Assembly (NCBI RefSeq): GCF_001653795.1
Contig: NZ_CP011514.1
Coordinates: 3,490,279 to 3,554,278, forward strand
DNA: 64,000 nucleotides
Reading direction: 5' to 3'
Source: Mitsuaria sp. 7
Lineage (GTDB): Bacteria; Pseudomonadota; Gammaproteobacteria; Burkholderiales; Burkholderiaceae_C
A program made the translations under genes and the position numbers. Under the pieces are notes generated by a model. It was not told where the DNA came from, made no database searches, and saw only the letters and a list, made by a program, of their open reading frames with translations. Positions 9,763-18,220 of this stretch are shown piece after piece. Position 1 is the stretch's first letter; each line of letters starts with the position of its first letter.

Positions 9763-9840
9763 TTCATGGGCCTCATGGGCCTCATTAGCCTCATGGGCTC
9801 ATGGGCTCATGGGCTCATGGGCTCATGGGCTCATGGGCTC
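9763..9840. repeat. 8-9 bp tandem repeat (ctcatggg-type units)
   Basis: Starts as 9-bp units (cctcatggg), one of them degenerate, and goes on as six perfect 8-bp units (ctcatggg). It fills the gap between the convergent secreted-protein gene and the Lrp gene and runs into the Lrp stop codon. This is a likely variable-number repeat. An 8-bp unit is not a multiple of three, but it sits after both stop codons. Confidence 0.93.
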
Positions 9841-10264
9841 AAGCGAGCTTGTAGGTCTGCAGGTGGATGCTGGTCTCGGTCGCGCCGATGCCCTTGATCA
9901 GGCGCACGCGCTCGAGGATCTCGGCGAGTTCGTTGAGGTTGTCCGCGCGCAGCTCGGCGAGCAGGTCCCACCGCCCGTTGGTGTCGAACAGCCCCGCCAC
10001 GCCAGGCTCCCCGAGCAGGATGCCGACCACCTCGCGGGTGCGGTTGCCCTCCACCGCGATGCTCGTCCAGGCCGTGATGTGCGGCTGCGCCACGTCGGCC
10101 CGCAGCTTCACCGTGTAGCCGACGATCTGGCCGCTGTCCTCCAGCTTGGTCAGCCGGTTGGTCACCGTCCCGCGCGACACCTTCAGCTTGTGCGCGAGCG
10201 TCGCGATGCTGGCGCGGGCGTCCTGGCGCAGCAGCGCGATGAGTTGATGGTCGAGTGTGTCCAT
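9839..10264 (-). CDS. Lrp/AsnC family transcriptional regulator
   Basis: A 141-residue regulator. An N-terminal AsnC-type helix-turn-helix (LDHQLIALLRQDARASIATLAHKL, then VSRGTVTNRLTKLEDSG) is followed by a RAM/ACT ligand domain from about residue 65 with the GRWDLLAELRADNLNEL core. Such proteins sense amino acids. It is divergent from the ornithine cyclodeaminase gene with about 170 bp between, so it probably controls that gene in response to ornithine, arginine or proline (inference from position). The ATG at 10264 is preferred over the more distal GTG at 10297 because the family begins just before LDxxD. Its stop codon is embedded in a tandem repeat. Confidence 0.94.
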   Translation of the reverse strand: MDTLDHQLIALLRQDARASIATLAHKLKVSRGTVTNRLTKLEDSGQIVGYTVKLRADVAQPHITAWTSIAVEGNRTREVVGILLGEPGVAGLFDTNGRWDLLAELRADNLNELAEILERVRLIKGIGATETSIHLQTYKLA

Positions 10265-10433
10265 GTTGGTGCACCGGCGGCCGCATTGCGCGCGCATCGC
10301 CCAGGGTTAACCCGGATTTCACAGCAAAACGCCAGGGTTCGCTGACGAAATGCACAAGGCGCTTCGATTATTGATCAGTTCTCTGGCTTCCTGCTGACAC
10401 GCCGATCCGAAGAATGGAGGCATTCCCACAGCC

Positions 10434-11630
10434 ATGAGTCCGCCGATGACGACCCGCCTCCTCCTCACGCCTGACGTTGCCCGCGTCGTCCGACACGACG
10501 GCATCGCCCAGAGCTTCCAGACCCTCGCGCGCTACATCGCCGAGGACTACGTCCGCTGGAGCGAATTCGACAAGAGCGCCCGCGTCGCCAACCACTCGGA
10601 CGACGGCGTGATCGAGCTGATGCCGATCTCGGATGCCTCGCTCTACAGCTTCAAGTACGTCAACGGCCACCCCAAAAACCACCGCGTGGGCCTGCCCACC
10701 GTGATGGCTTTCGGCGTGCTCGCCGACGTCGCGACCGGCACGCCGGCGCTGCTGTCGGAGCTGACGCTCAGCACGGCGCTGCGCACCGCGGCCACCTCCG
10801 CGCTGGCCGCGCAACACCTGGCACGTCCCGGCTCGCGCAAGATGGCCCTGATCGGCAACGGCGCGCAGAGCGAGTTCCAGGCGCTGGCCTTCCACCACCT
10901 GCTGGGCATCGACGAGATCCGCCTCTTCGACGTCGACCCGGCCGCGACGGACAAGCTGGTCCGTCATCTGTCGCGCATCGACGGTCTGACGCTGATCCGC
11001 TGCCGCGATGCCGCTGAAGCGGCGCGCGGCGCCGACATCATCACGACGGTCACGGCCGACAAGCGCAACGCGACCATCGTGACGCCCGACATGATCGAGC
11101 CCGGCATGCACGTCAACGGCGTCGGTGGCGACTGCCCCGGGAAGACCGAACTGCACCACGACGTGCTGGCGCAGGCCAACGTGTTCGTCGAGTACGAGCC
11201 GCAGTCGCGCATCGAAGGCGACGTGCAGCAGATGCCGGCGGACTTCCCCGTCACCGAGTTCTGGCGCGTGCTGCGCGGCGAAGCCGCCGGCCGACGCAGC
11301 GCCGACGAGGTCACCGTGTTCGATTCGGTCGGCTTCGCGCTCGAGGACTTCGCGACGCTGCGCTGGCTGGGCGACCGCGCCGAGGCGCTCGGACTGGGAC
11401 GCGAACTGGCCCTGGTGCCCGCGATGGACGATCCGAAGGACCTGTTCGGGGAACTGGACCTCAGGTCTCACGCCGAGGCCGAGGCCATGGGCGACGCCCA
11501 AGCGGCGACCAGCGTTCCCGCAGGCCTCCGGGCGGCACTCTTAAACTGCGTCCCTCAACGGAAGGACGCATGGACTACGCCCCCCTCCTCAAGGAAATCG
11601 GCCGAGGCGCTCGCGGCGCCCGCGACCTGA
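10434..11630 (+). CDS. Ornithine cyclodeaminase
   Basis: A 398-residue protein of the ornithine cyclodeaminase/mu-crystallin family. It converts L-ornithine to L-proline plus ammonia with a bound NAD cofactor. Seen: the substrate-side region with FKYVNGHPKNH near residue 75-85, a Rossmann fold with ALIGNGAQSEFQALAF at about 138-153, and GVGGDCPGKTEL near 229-240, including the Asp used in catalysis. The recognisable enzyme ends around DPKDLFGEL (residue about 342). The last 55 residues look like read-through of non-conserved DNA and overlap the start of ybiB by 61 nt, so an original stop may have been lost. It is divergent from an Lrp regulator, the common arrangement for this gene. Confidence 0.93.
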   Translation: MSPPMTTRLLLTPDVARVVRHDGIAQSFQTLARYIAEDYVRWSEFDKSARVANHSDDGVIELMPISDASLYSFKYVNGHPKNHRVGLPTVMAFGVLADVATGTPALLSELTLSTALRTAATSALAAQHLARPGSRKMALIGNGAQSEFQALAFHHLLGIDEIRLFDVDPAATDKLVRHLSRIDGLTLIRCRDAAEAARGADIITTVTADKRNATIVTPDMIEPGMHVNGVGGDCPGKTELHHDVLAQANVFVEYEPQSRIEGDVQQMPADFPVTEFWRVLRGEAAGRRSADEVTVFDSVGFALEDFATLRWLGDRAEALGLGRELALVPAMDDPKDLFGELDLRSHAEAEAMGDAQAATSVPAGLRAALLNCVPQRKDAWTTPPSSRKSAEALAAPAT

Positions 11631-12490
11631 CGCGCGAGCAGGCGCGCGGACTCTTCGCCGCCCTGCTCGACGGCACCGTGCCCGACCTGGAGCGCGGTGC
11701 GATCCTGATCGCGATGCGCATCAAGGGGGAGAGCCTCGACGAGCTGCTCGGCTTCGTCGAGGCGATGCAAACCGGCGCCGCCCGCGTGGCCGCACCGGCA
11801 GGCCCCCGGACCGTCGTGCTGCCCACCTTCAACGGCGCGCGCAAGCAGGCCAACCTGATGCCGCTGGTGGCGATGCTGCTGGCACGTGAGGGCATCCCGG
11901 TGCTGATCCACGGTCGGCACGACTTCGACAGTCGCATCAGCCCGTTCGAGCTCTTCGAGGCCTTGGCGCTGCCCGTCGCCCAGGACGTGGACGAGGCCGG
12001 CCGACGCCTGGCCTCGGATCGTCTGGCCATCCTGCCGACCGAAGTCATCCATCCCGGCCTCGACGCGATGATGTCGCTACGCCCGCGCATGGGCCTGCGC
12101 AACAGCAGCCACAGCGTCGCCAAGTTGCTGGATCCGCTGCCGGGACGCAGTGTGCGCGTGGTCGCCGTGACCCACCCGGAATACGTGGACAGCATGGGCG
12201 AGGCCTTGCCCCGGTTGAGCGCAGACGACGGACGCGCCCTCCTCATGCGCGCCAGCGAAGGCGAGGCCTACCTGCACCTGCGGCGCAAGGCCCACCTGCA
12301 AGGCTTCGCGAACGGGCAAGGCCTGGATCTCAACCCGGCAAGCAACGAGGATCTGGACTGGGCGCTGTCTCCCGCTTGCGAGCCCGAAGCCAACGCCGAC
12401 TTCATTCGGACGATCCTGGCCGGCTCCGAGCCACTGCCCCCTCGGATCGCCGATCAGATTTCGGCTCTACGCCGGCTGGCAACGGCTTGA
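11570..12490 (+). CDS. ybiB: YbiB family protein (TrpD2-like, DNA-binding)
   Basis: A 306-residue protein with the glycosyltransferase-3 fold of anthranilate phosphoribosyltransferase (TrpD). The N-terminal helical domain (about 1-70, LTREQARGLFAALLDG and AILIAMRIKGES) and the alpha/beta domain are both present, but the TrpD phosphate loop GTGGD is replaced by PTFNGARKQANLMPL, as in YbiB. YbiB proteins bind nucleic acid without sequence specificity and are LexA-controlled in E. coli; they are not thought to make tryptophan. The start lies inside the 3' end of the ornithine cyclodeaminase frame and has aaggacgc upstream as a possible ribosome site. Confidence 0.88.
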   Translation: MDYAPLLKEIGRGARGARDLTREQARGLFAALLDGTVPDLERGAILIAMRIKGESLDELLGFVEAMQTGAARVAAPAGPRTVVLPTFNGARKQANLMPLVAMLLAREGIPVLIHGRHDFDSRISPFELFEALALPVAQDVDEAGRRLASDRLAILPTEVIHPGLDAMMSLRPRMGLRNSSHSVAKLLDPLPGRSVRVVAVTHPEYVDSMGEALPRLSADDGRALLMRASEGEAYLHLRRKAHLQGFANGQGLDLNPASNEDLDWALSPACEPEANADFIRTILAGSEPLPPRIADQISALRRLATA

Positions 12491-12515
12491 GCGCGGCCTG
12501 CGGCCGTAAAACCCA

Positions 12516-12588
12516 CCCTCACCCCTCCCTCTCCCGCCCCTGCGGGAGAGGGGGAATACGAAGGGCGCGGCGCCCCCCGGGTGAGGGC
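12516..12588. repeat. REP-like palindromic element
   Basis: An outer inverted repeat ccctcaccc / gggtgaggg encloses a hairpin ctctcccgc / gcgggagag at about 12530-12549. This ccctcaccc...ctctcccgc form is a common dispersed element in beta- and gammaproteobacteria. It sits just after ybiB, where the inner hairpin may also help to stop transcription. Confidence 0.8.
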
Positions 12589-12616
12589 CAACCGCCTTTT
12601 GCAAGATTCTTCATAT

Positions 12617-12670
12617 GCTTATCTGGCCATAAGCAATCTACGAATTTGTAGTTCTCATATATATAAAGCG
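12617..12670 (+). promoter_or_regulatory. Putative CysB-type operator and promoter of the sulfate reduction operon
   Basis: An AT-rich island in GC-rich DNA upstream of cysI. It has a perfect 6-bp inverted repeat gcttat-N6-ataagc at 12617-12634, the spacing expected of a LysR-type activator site; CysB sites carry ATAAG-like half-sites. A TATATA-like -10 is near 12659-12666. CysB control of this operon is inferred from content and not shown. Confidence 0.55.
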
Positions 12671-12768
12671 TTCATAGAGTGCAGACTCCCGGCCAGCCCT
12701 GGGCCAGCCGCGGTGTCAGTTGACGCGGCGGGGTCCCTTGTGAAACCCGGCCGGCCCTAGCTGACGCC

Positions 12769-14457
12769 ATGTACGCCTATACCGATTTCGACCGCCAGTT
12801 CGTCCACGCCCGCGCGGCCCAGTTCCGTGACCAGCTCGAACGCCATCTGGCGGGTCAGTTGCCCGACGACGACTTCCGCGCGCTGCGCCTGCAGAACGGC
12901 TGGTACATCCAGCGCCATGCGCCCATGCTGCGCGTCGCCGTGCCTTACGGGGTGCTGGACAGCCGCCAGCTCCGCCAGCTGGCCCGCATCGCCCGCGAAC
13001 ACGACCGCGGCTACGGCCACTTCACGACGCGCCAGAACCTGCAGTTCAACTGGATCCCGTTGCCGCAATCCGCGGACGTGATGGACCTGCTGGCCGATGT
13101 CGACATGCACGGCATCCAGACCAGCGGCAACTGCATCCGCAACATCACCAGCGACGTCACCGCCGGCGTGGCGGCGGACGAGCTGATCGACCCGCGCCCC
13201 TACGCCGAAGTGCTGCGTCAGTGGTCGACGCTGCATCCTGAATTCGCCTTCCTGCCGCGCAAGTTCAAGATCGCGATCTCCGGCGCGAAGGAGGACCGCG
13301 CCGCCATCGCGTGGCACGACATCGGCCTGCAGCTGCGCAAGAACGACGCCGGCGAAATCGGCTTCCAGGTCTTCGTGGGCGGCGGCATGGGTCGCACGCC
13401 GATCATCGGCCAGGAGATCAGCCCCTTCGTGCCATGGCAGCACATCCTGCTGTACCTCGAAGCGATCGTGCGCACGTACAACCGCTTCGGCCGCCGCGAC
13501 AACATGTACAAGGCGCGCATCAAGATCCTGGTGAAGGCCGAAGGCCAAGCCTATTTCGACGCGGTCAACGCCGAGTACCAATCGATCATCAGCGACGACA
13601 CGGGCAGCCACGAGCAGATCATTCCCGAAGCGGAACTGGCCCGCGTCGCCGCGAGCTTCGTCGAGCCGCAAGGCGTGACCCCGGTGCCGGGCGTCGACAT
13701 CTTCGCCGGCGCTTCGCCGGCCTACCGCCGATGGCTGGAGCGGAACGTCCACGCGCACCGCGTCAGCGGCTACCGCTCGGTGACGCTGTCACTCAAGCGC
13801 GTCGGCCTGCCGCCGGGCGACATCACCGACGCGCAGATGGATGCGGCCGCCGCGCTGTCCGATGCGTACAGCCACGGCGAGCTGCGCGTCTCGCACGACC
13901 AGAACCTGCTGCTGCCCTGGGTGCGCGAGAGCGACCTCGCCGCGCTCTTCGAAGCCGCGAAGGAACACGGCTTCGCCACGCCCAACATCGGCCTGCTGAC
14001 CGACATGATCGTCTGCCCCGGCGGCGACTTCTGCGCGCTGGCCAACGCCCGCTCGATCCCGGTCGCGGCCGAGATCACCGACCGCTTCCAGGACCTTGAC
14101 GAGCTCTGGGACATCGGCGACATCGACCTGCACATCAGCGGCTGCATCAACAGCTGCGGGCATCACCACAGCGGCCACATCGGCGTGCTCGGCGTCGACA
14201 AGGACGGCAGCGAGTGGTACCAGATCACGCTGGGCGGCTCGGACGGCTCGACGCTGTCGGGCACCGCGGTGCCGGGCAAGGTGATCGGCCCGTCCTTCGC
14301 CGCCGATGAGGCCGCCGACGCGGTCGAGGCCGTGATCGCGACCTACCGCCGCGAACGCGAGGCCGGCGAGCGTTTCCTGCAGACGGTCCGCCGCATCGGC
14401 CTGGACGCCTTCAAGCAGGCGACCAACGACATCCGCCGCAGCACCGCCAAGCAATGA
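12769..14457 (+). CDS. cysI: Sulfite reductase hemoprotein (nitrite/sulfite reductase family)
   Basis: A 562-residue siroheme/4Fe-4S enzyme that reduces sulfite to sulfide with six electrons in cysteine biosynthesis. Two ferredoxin-like half domains flank two catalytic halves. The cluster and siroheme cysteines are Cys416, Cys422, Cys459 and Cys463 (C-x5-C then C-x3-C, in CPGGDFC and CINSCGHHH). HFTTRQNLQFNW near residue 84 is a conserved siroheme-side motif. It heads an operon with cysH, cysD, cysN and the siroheme-forming methyltransferase, which supports sulfite over nitrite as substrate. No CysJ flavoprotein is present; the ferredoxin and ferredoxin reductase downstream are possible electron donors (inference). 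There is no strong Shine-Dalgarno before the ATG. Confidence 0.95.
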   Translation: MYAYTDFDRQFVHARAAQFRDQLERHLAGQLPDDDFRALRLQNGWYIQRHAPMLRVAVPYGVLDSRQLRQLARIAREHDRGYGHFTTRQNLQFNWIPLPQSADVMDLLADVDMHGIQTSGNCIRNITSDVTAGVAADELIDPRPYAEVLRQWSTLHPEFAFLPRKFKIAISGAKEDRAAIAWHDIGLQLRKNDAGEIGFQVFVGGGMGRTPIIGQEISPFVPWQHILLYLEAIVRTYNRFGRRDNMYKARIKILVKAEGQAYFDAVNAEYQSIISDDTGSHEQIIPEAELARVAASFVEPQGVTPVPGVDIFAGASPAYRRWLERNVHAHRVSGYRSVTLSLKRVGLPPGDITDAQMDAAAALSDAYSHGELRVSHDQNLLLPWVRESDLAALFEAAKEHGFATPNIGLLTDMIVCPGGDFCALANARSIPVAAEITDRFQDLDELWDIGDIDLHISGCINSCGHHHSGHIGVLGVDKDGSEWYQITLGGSDGSTLSGTAVPGKVIGPSFAADEAADAVEAVIATYRREREAGERFLQTVRRIGLDAFKQATNDIRRSTAKQ

Positions 14458-14993
14458 CCCCGAGCACGCCGGACATGGAACGCCCCCGCATCATGAAGTT
14501 CGTCTCCAAGGCCCAGGACCCCTGGCATACCTGCGCCGGCGAGGACGGCCCCCAGCCGCATCCCGCCGCCGCCGACCACAAGCTGCTGACGCTGGAGCAG
14601 TGGCACGCCGTGCGCGACACCTGGCCGGAAGGCCTGGCCACCGGCGTGGTCCTGCCCAACGACGTCGACGTGCTCGACCTGAAGACCGACCTGCCGCGTC
14701 TGGCGCTGATCGTGCTGCAGTTCCCGAAGTGGGTCGACGGCCGCGCCTACAGCCAGGCGCACGTGCTGCGCTCGCGACTGCGTTTCGCCGGCGAAGTGCG
14801 CGCGATCGGCGAAGTGCTGGTCGACATGCTGCCGCTGCTGCAGCGCTGCGGCGTCGACGCCGTGCAGATGCGCGGCGACCAGAACCAGGAAGCGGCCGAG
14901 CGCGCGCTGGGGTTCTTCGCCGGCCACTACCAGGCGGACGTCAACGAGACGCGCCCGCTGTTCGCCCGGCCGGGCCAGAAGACCGAGGCCTGA
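14454..14993 (+). CDS. DUF934 family protein, sulfite-reductase associated
   Basis: A 179-residue protein of the DUF934 family, almost always found next to CysI in beta- and gammaproteobacteria. The conserved part begins at MKFVSKAQDPWH (residue 14). It includes GVVLPNDVDVLDLKTDLPRLALI and WVDGRAYSQAHVLRSR, and ends near NQEAAERALGFF. Its start overlaps the cysI stop (ATGA), a sign of translational coupling. The ATGs at 14475 and 14493 are alternatives. Its role is not established; proposals centre on sulfite reduction or electron transfer to CysI. No metal-binding motif is obvious. Confidence 0.9.
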   Translation: MTPSTPDMERPRIMKFVSKAQDPWHTCAGEDGPQPHPAAADHKLLTLEQWHAVRDTWPEGLATGVVLPNDVDVLDLKTDLPRLALIVLQFPKWVDGRAYSQAHVLRSRLRFAGEVRAIGEVLVDMLPLLQRCGVDAVQMRGDQNQEAAERALGFFAGHYQADVNETRPLFARPGQKTEA

Positions 14994-14995
14994 GC

Positions 14996-15869
14996 ATGAG
15001 CGGCGAGGTGTCTTCGCTGGACTTCGCGCCCATCGGCGGCGCGTCCGACGACGGATCGGCCGGCGTCTCCGCGTTGCCCGGCGCCGATGTCGGCGTCGGC
15101 TCGGCCATCAGCTTGTATGCCCGCAAGACCGCCGGCTTCGACGAGCGCGTCGCGCGCACGGTCGAGGTGCTGAAGCAGGCCGCGGCGGACTTCGGTCCCG
15201 GCGCGCTGCAGTCGACCTCGTTGGGCGTCGAGGACATGGTCATCACCGACCTGATCGCGCGCCACGGCCTGCCGATCGCTCTGGCGACGCTGGACACCGG
15301 CAAGCTGCACGTGGAGACGCTGGCGTTGATCCCGCGCATCCACGACCGCTACGGGATCGATGTCGAAGTCTTCGCGCCGGTGAACGAGCAGGTCGTCCAC
15401 TTCGTCCGCGCCAACGGCGAAGAGCCGATGTACCGCAGCGTCGAGTTGCGCAAGGCCTGCTGCGGCGTGCGCAAGCTCGAACCGCTCTCGCGCATGCTGG
15501 CCGGCCGCACGGCCTGGATCACCGGCCTGCGCCGCGAGCAGAGCACCAACCGCGCCGAGGTCCCGTTCCGTGAGGACGACGGCCACGGCCGCACCAAGAT
15601 CAATCCGCTGGCCGAGTGGAGCTGGGTCGACGTCTGGCACTACGTGCAGCAGCATGTCGTTCCCTACAACCCGCTGCATGACCAGTTCATGCCCAGCATC
15701 GGCTGCGCGCCCTGCACGCGCGCGATCGCCGTCGGCGAGGACTTCCGCGCCGGCCGCTGGTGGTGGGAAGACAGCTCGAAGGAATGCGGCCTGCACGCCA
15801 CGCACACCGAATCTGAACCCGAAGCGTCCCCCCCCGACGTTGAATGCGACCTCCGGAGCCCCGGCATGA
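14996..15869 (+). CDS. cysH: Assimilatory APS/PAPS reductase, fused in frame to cysD as sequenced
   Basis: Reduces activated sulfate to sulfite. Residues about 35-270 form the PP-loop reductase domain. Cys155-Cys156 (KACCGVRK) and Cys237/Cys240 (GCAPC) are the 4Fe-4S ligands that mark the adenylylsulfate (APS) type, and Cys264 in ECGLH is the catalytic cysteine. No cysC kinase gene is present in the operon, which fits APS as substrate. The sequence as given has no stop between this domain and CysD, so 14996-16825 is a single 609-residue frame. With one C fewer in the eight-C run at 15828-15835, the frame would stop at 15869, overlapping the cysD ATG (ATGA), like the cysI/DUF934 junction. I give that likely end here. 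Confidence 0.88.
15828..15835. repeat. C8 homopolymer at the cysH-cysD junction
   Basis: Eight consecutive C residues near the 3' end of cysH. With eight the frame runs on into cysD. With seven it stops at the TGA overlapping the cysD ATG. With nine it stops within a few codons (CGT TGA). It may be a sequencing or assembly error, or a slippage site. Confidence 0.9.
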
Positions 15870-16825
15870 ACGCCCCCGTGAACCTCGAACAACTGCTGCC
15901 GCTGGCGGATCACCGCCACCTGGACCACCTCGAAGAGGAGGCCATCTTCATCCTGCGCGAGGTCGCTGCCGCCTTCGAGCGCCCTGCCCTGCTGTTCTCG
16001 GGCGGCAAGGATTCGTGCGTCGTGCTGCGCCTGGCCGAGAAGGCCTTCAAGCGCCGCATCGCCGGCAACGAGTTCGCCGGCAAGCTGCCCTTCCCGCTGG
16101 TCCACGTCGACACCGGCCACAACTTCCCCGAGGTGATCGAGTTCCGCGACCGCCGCGTCGAGGAGATGGGCGAGCGCCTGGTCGTCGGTCATCTCGAAGA
16201 CTCGATCAGGAAGGGCACGATCCGGCTGGCGCATCCGCTGGAATCGCGCAACGGCCACCAGACGGTGACGCTGCTGGAGACCATCGAGGAACACCGCTTC
16301 GACGTGCTCATCGGCGGCGCCCGCCGCGACGAGGAGAAGGCGCGCGCCAAGGAGCGCATCTTCAGCCACCGCGACAGCTTCGGCCAATGGCAGCCGAAGG
16401 AACAGCGGCCCGAGCTGTGGAACCTCTTCAACACCCGCATCCGTCCGGGCGAGCACTTCCGCGCCTTCCCGATCAGCAACTGGACCGAGCTGGACGTGTG
16501 GCTCTACATCGCCCGCGAGAACATCCCGCTGCCGTCGCTGTACTTCGCGCACGACCGCCAGGTGATCCGCCGCAAGGGCCTGCTGGTGCCGCTGACCGAC
16601 GTGACCCCGCCGGAAGCCGGCGAGACCGTCGAGACCGCGCAGGTGCGCTTCCGCACCGTCGGCGACATGACCTGCACCTGCCCGGTGGAGAGCCCCGCCG
16701 CCAACGCCGCCGACATCGTCGCCGAGACGCTGACGGTCACCGTCTCCGAGCGCGGCGCGACCCGCATGGACGACCGCACCTCCGACGCCTCGATGGAGCG
16801 CCGCAAGAAGGAGGGCTACTTCTGA
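15866..16825 (+). CDS. cysD: Sulfate adenylyltransferase subunit 2
   Basis: A 319-residue PP-loop ATP pyrophosphatase that makes adenylyl sulfate from ATP and sulfate, together with the GTPase CysN. The PP-loop SGGKDSCV is at about residues 49-56, followed by VHVDTGHNFPEVIEFRD and GGARRDEEKARAKERIFS. The C-terminal part, through RRKKEGYF, matches the usual CysD end. The start MNAPVNLEQLLPLADHRHLDHLE is the normal CysD N-terminus. This supports a separate protein, even though the frame is open to cysH upstream. The stop overlaps the cysN start (TGATG). Confidence 0.95.
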   Translation: MNAPVNLEQLLPLADHRHLDHLEEEAIFILREVAAAFERPALLFSGGKDSCVVLRLAEKAFKRRIAGNEFAGKLPFPLVHVDTGHNFPEVIEFRDRRVEEMGERLVVGHLEDSIRKGTIRLAHPLESRNGHQTVTLLETIEEHRFDVLIGGARRDEEKARAKERIFSHRDSFGQWQPKEQRPELWNLFNTRIRPGEHFRAFPISNWTELDVWLYIARENIPLPSLYFAHDRQVIRRKGLLVPLTDVTPPEAGETVETAQVRFRTVGDMTCTCPVESPAANAADIVAETLTVTVSERGATRMDDRTSDASMERRKKEGYF

Positions 16826-18165
16826 TGTCCGCCTTCCTGAACGCCCTGAGCCCAGTGAGCACCGTGAGCCCCTCCCCCGCCGTGACCAAGATCCATCAAT
16901 CCGACCTCGACACGACGCACCGTGCGCTGCGTTTCCTGACCGCCGGCAGCGTCGACGACGGCAAGAGCACGCTGATCGGGCGCCTGCTCTTCGACAGCCG
17001 CGCGATCCTCGCCGACCAGCTCGACACGCTGGCCAAGCGGGCCGCCGGCCAGCCGATCGACCTCAGCCTGCTGACCGACGGCCTCGAAGCCGAGCGCGAA
17101 CAGGGCATCACGATCGACGTCGCCTACCGCTACTTCGCGACCAAGCAGCGCAAGTTCATCATTGCCGACGCGCCGGGCCATGAGCAGTACACCCGGAACA
17201 TGGTGACCGCCGCCGCGGGCAGCGATGCCGCGGTCGTGCTGGTGGACGTGACCAAGCTGGACCTGTCGGTCGACGACGTCCCGCTGCTGGCGCAGACGCG
17301 CCGCCACAGCCTGCTGGCGCACCTGCTGCGCGTGCCGAGCATCGTCTTCGCGATCAACAAGATCGACGCCGCCGCGAATCCGGGCGACGCGTTCCGCAAG
17401 GTCTCGGCCGCGCTGGAGAAGTTCGCCTCGGCCGCCGGCATCCGCGTGACCGCGGTGGTGCCCGTCTCCGCGCTGCGCGGCGACAACGTGACGCAGCCGC
17501 TGGCAGCGGACTGGTACGACGGCCCGTCGCTGCTGCAGGTGCTGGAGTCGCTGCCGACCGTGCAGGAGACCGTCGAGGCGCCGCTGGCGCTGCCGGTCCA
17601 GTACGTGGCCAAGGACGGCGACGGCACGGGCAACAACCCGCGCGTGCTGTGGGGCCGCATCGCGCAAGGCCAGGTGCAGGTCGGCGACGAAGTGCAGATC
17701 CTGCCGAGCGGCCAGACCGCCATCGTCGGCGAGCTGCGCCGCGCCGGCGAGCCGGTGGCGACCTCGGTCGCCGGTGAATCGGCCGGGCTGCTGCTGGACC
17801 GCCAGGTCGACGTCTCGCGCGGCGACTGGATCGTCGCGCCGGGCGCGGCCACGCCCCGCCGCACGTTCGAAGCCACGCTCGCGTGGATCGACACCGAGCC
17901 CGCCGTGCTGGGCCGCAAGTACTGGGTGCGTCACGGCAACCGCTGGGTCCAGGCCCGCATCGCCGCGATCGATCACCGGCTCGACATCCAGACGCTGGCC
18001 GAGACCGAGGCCCACGAGCTGTCGGTCAACGAGATCGGCCACGTCACCATCGAGCTGCAGGCCGAGCTGCCGCTGCAGCCGTACGCGGACAACCGCGTCG
18101 GCGGCGCGCTGATCGTCGTGGACCCCACCAGCAACCGCACCAGCGGCGCGCTGCTGGTCCGCTGA
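16825..18165 (+). CDS. cysN: Sulfate adenylyltransferase subunit 1 (GTPase)
   Basis: A 446-residue EF-Tu-like GTPase that drives sulfate adenylation by CysD. After a 30-residue variable leader come the P-loop GSVDDGKST (about residues 40-48), an EREQGITIDVAYRYF switch I region, DAPGHEQYTRNM (G3) and NKID (G4), followed by two beta-barrel domains. There is no C-terminal APS kinase (CysC) domain; the protein ends after the second barrel (NRTSGALLVR). This agrees with the APS-type CysH. Translation is coupled to cysD through a TGATG overlap. Confidence 0.95.
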   Translation: MSAFLNALSPVSTVSPSPAVTKIHQSDLDTTHRALRFLTAGSVDDGKSTLIGRLLFDSRAILADQLDTLAKRAAGQPIDLSLLTDGLEAEREQGITIDVAYRYFATKQRKFIIADAPGHEQYTRNMVTAAAGSDAAVVLVDVTKLDLSVDDVPLLAQTRRHSLLAHLLRVPSIVFAINKIDAAANPGDAFRKVSAALEKFASAAGIRVTAVVPVSALRGDNVTQPLAADWYDGPSLLQVLESLPTVQETVEAPLALPVQYVAKDGDGTGNNPRVLWGRIAQGQVQVGDEVQILPSGQTAIVGELRRAGEPVATSVAGESAGLLLDRQVDVSRGDWIVAPGAATPRRTFEATLAWIDTEPAVLGRKYWVRHGNRWVQARIAAIDHRLDIQTLAETEAHELSVNEIGHVTIELQAELPLQPYADNRVGGALIVVDPTSNRTSGALLVR

Positions 18166-18220
18166 CCGCCCGCCCTTCGTCCACCCCACGTCCGCCCACC
18201 GACTGCCAGGAACCACCGCC

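Noticed and set aside
9763..9841. CRISPR-like short repeats
   Set aside because: Units are 8-9 bp and contiguous, with no spacers; a simple tandem repeat.
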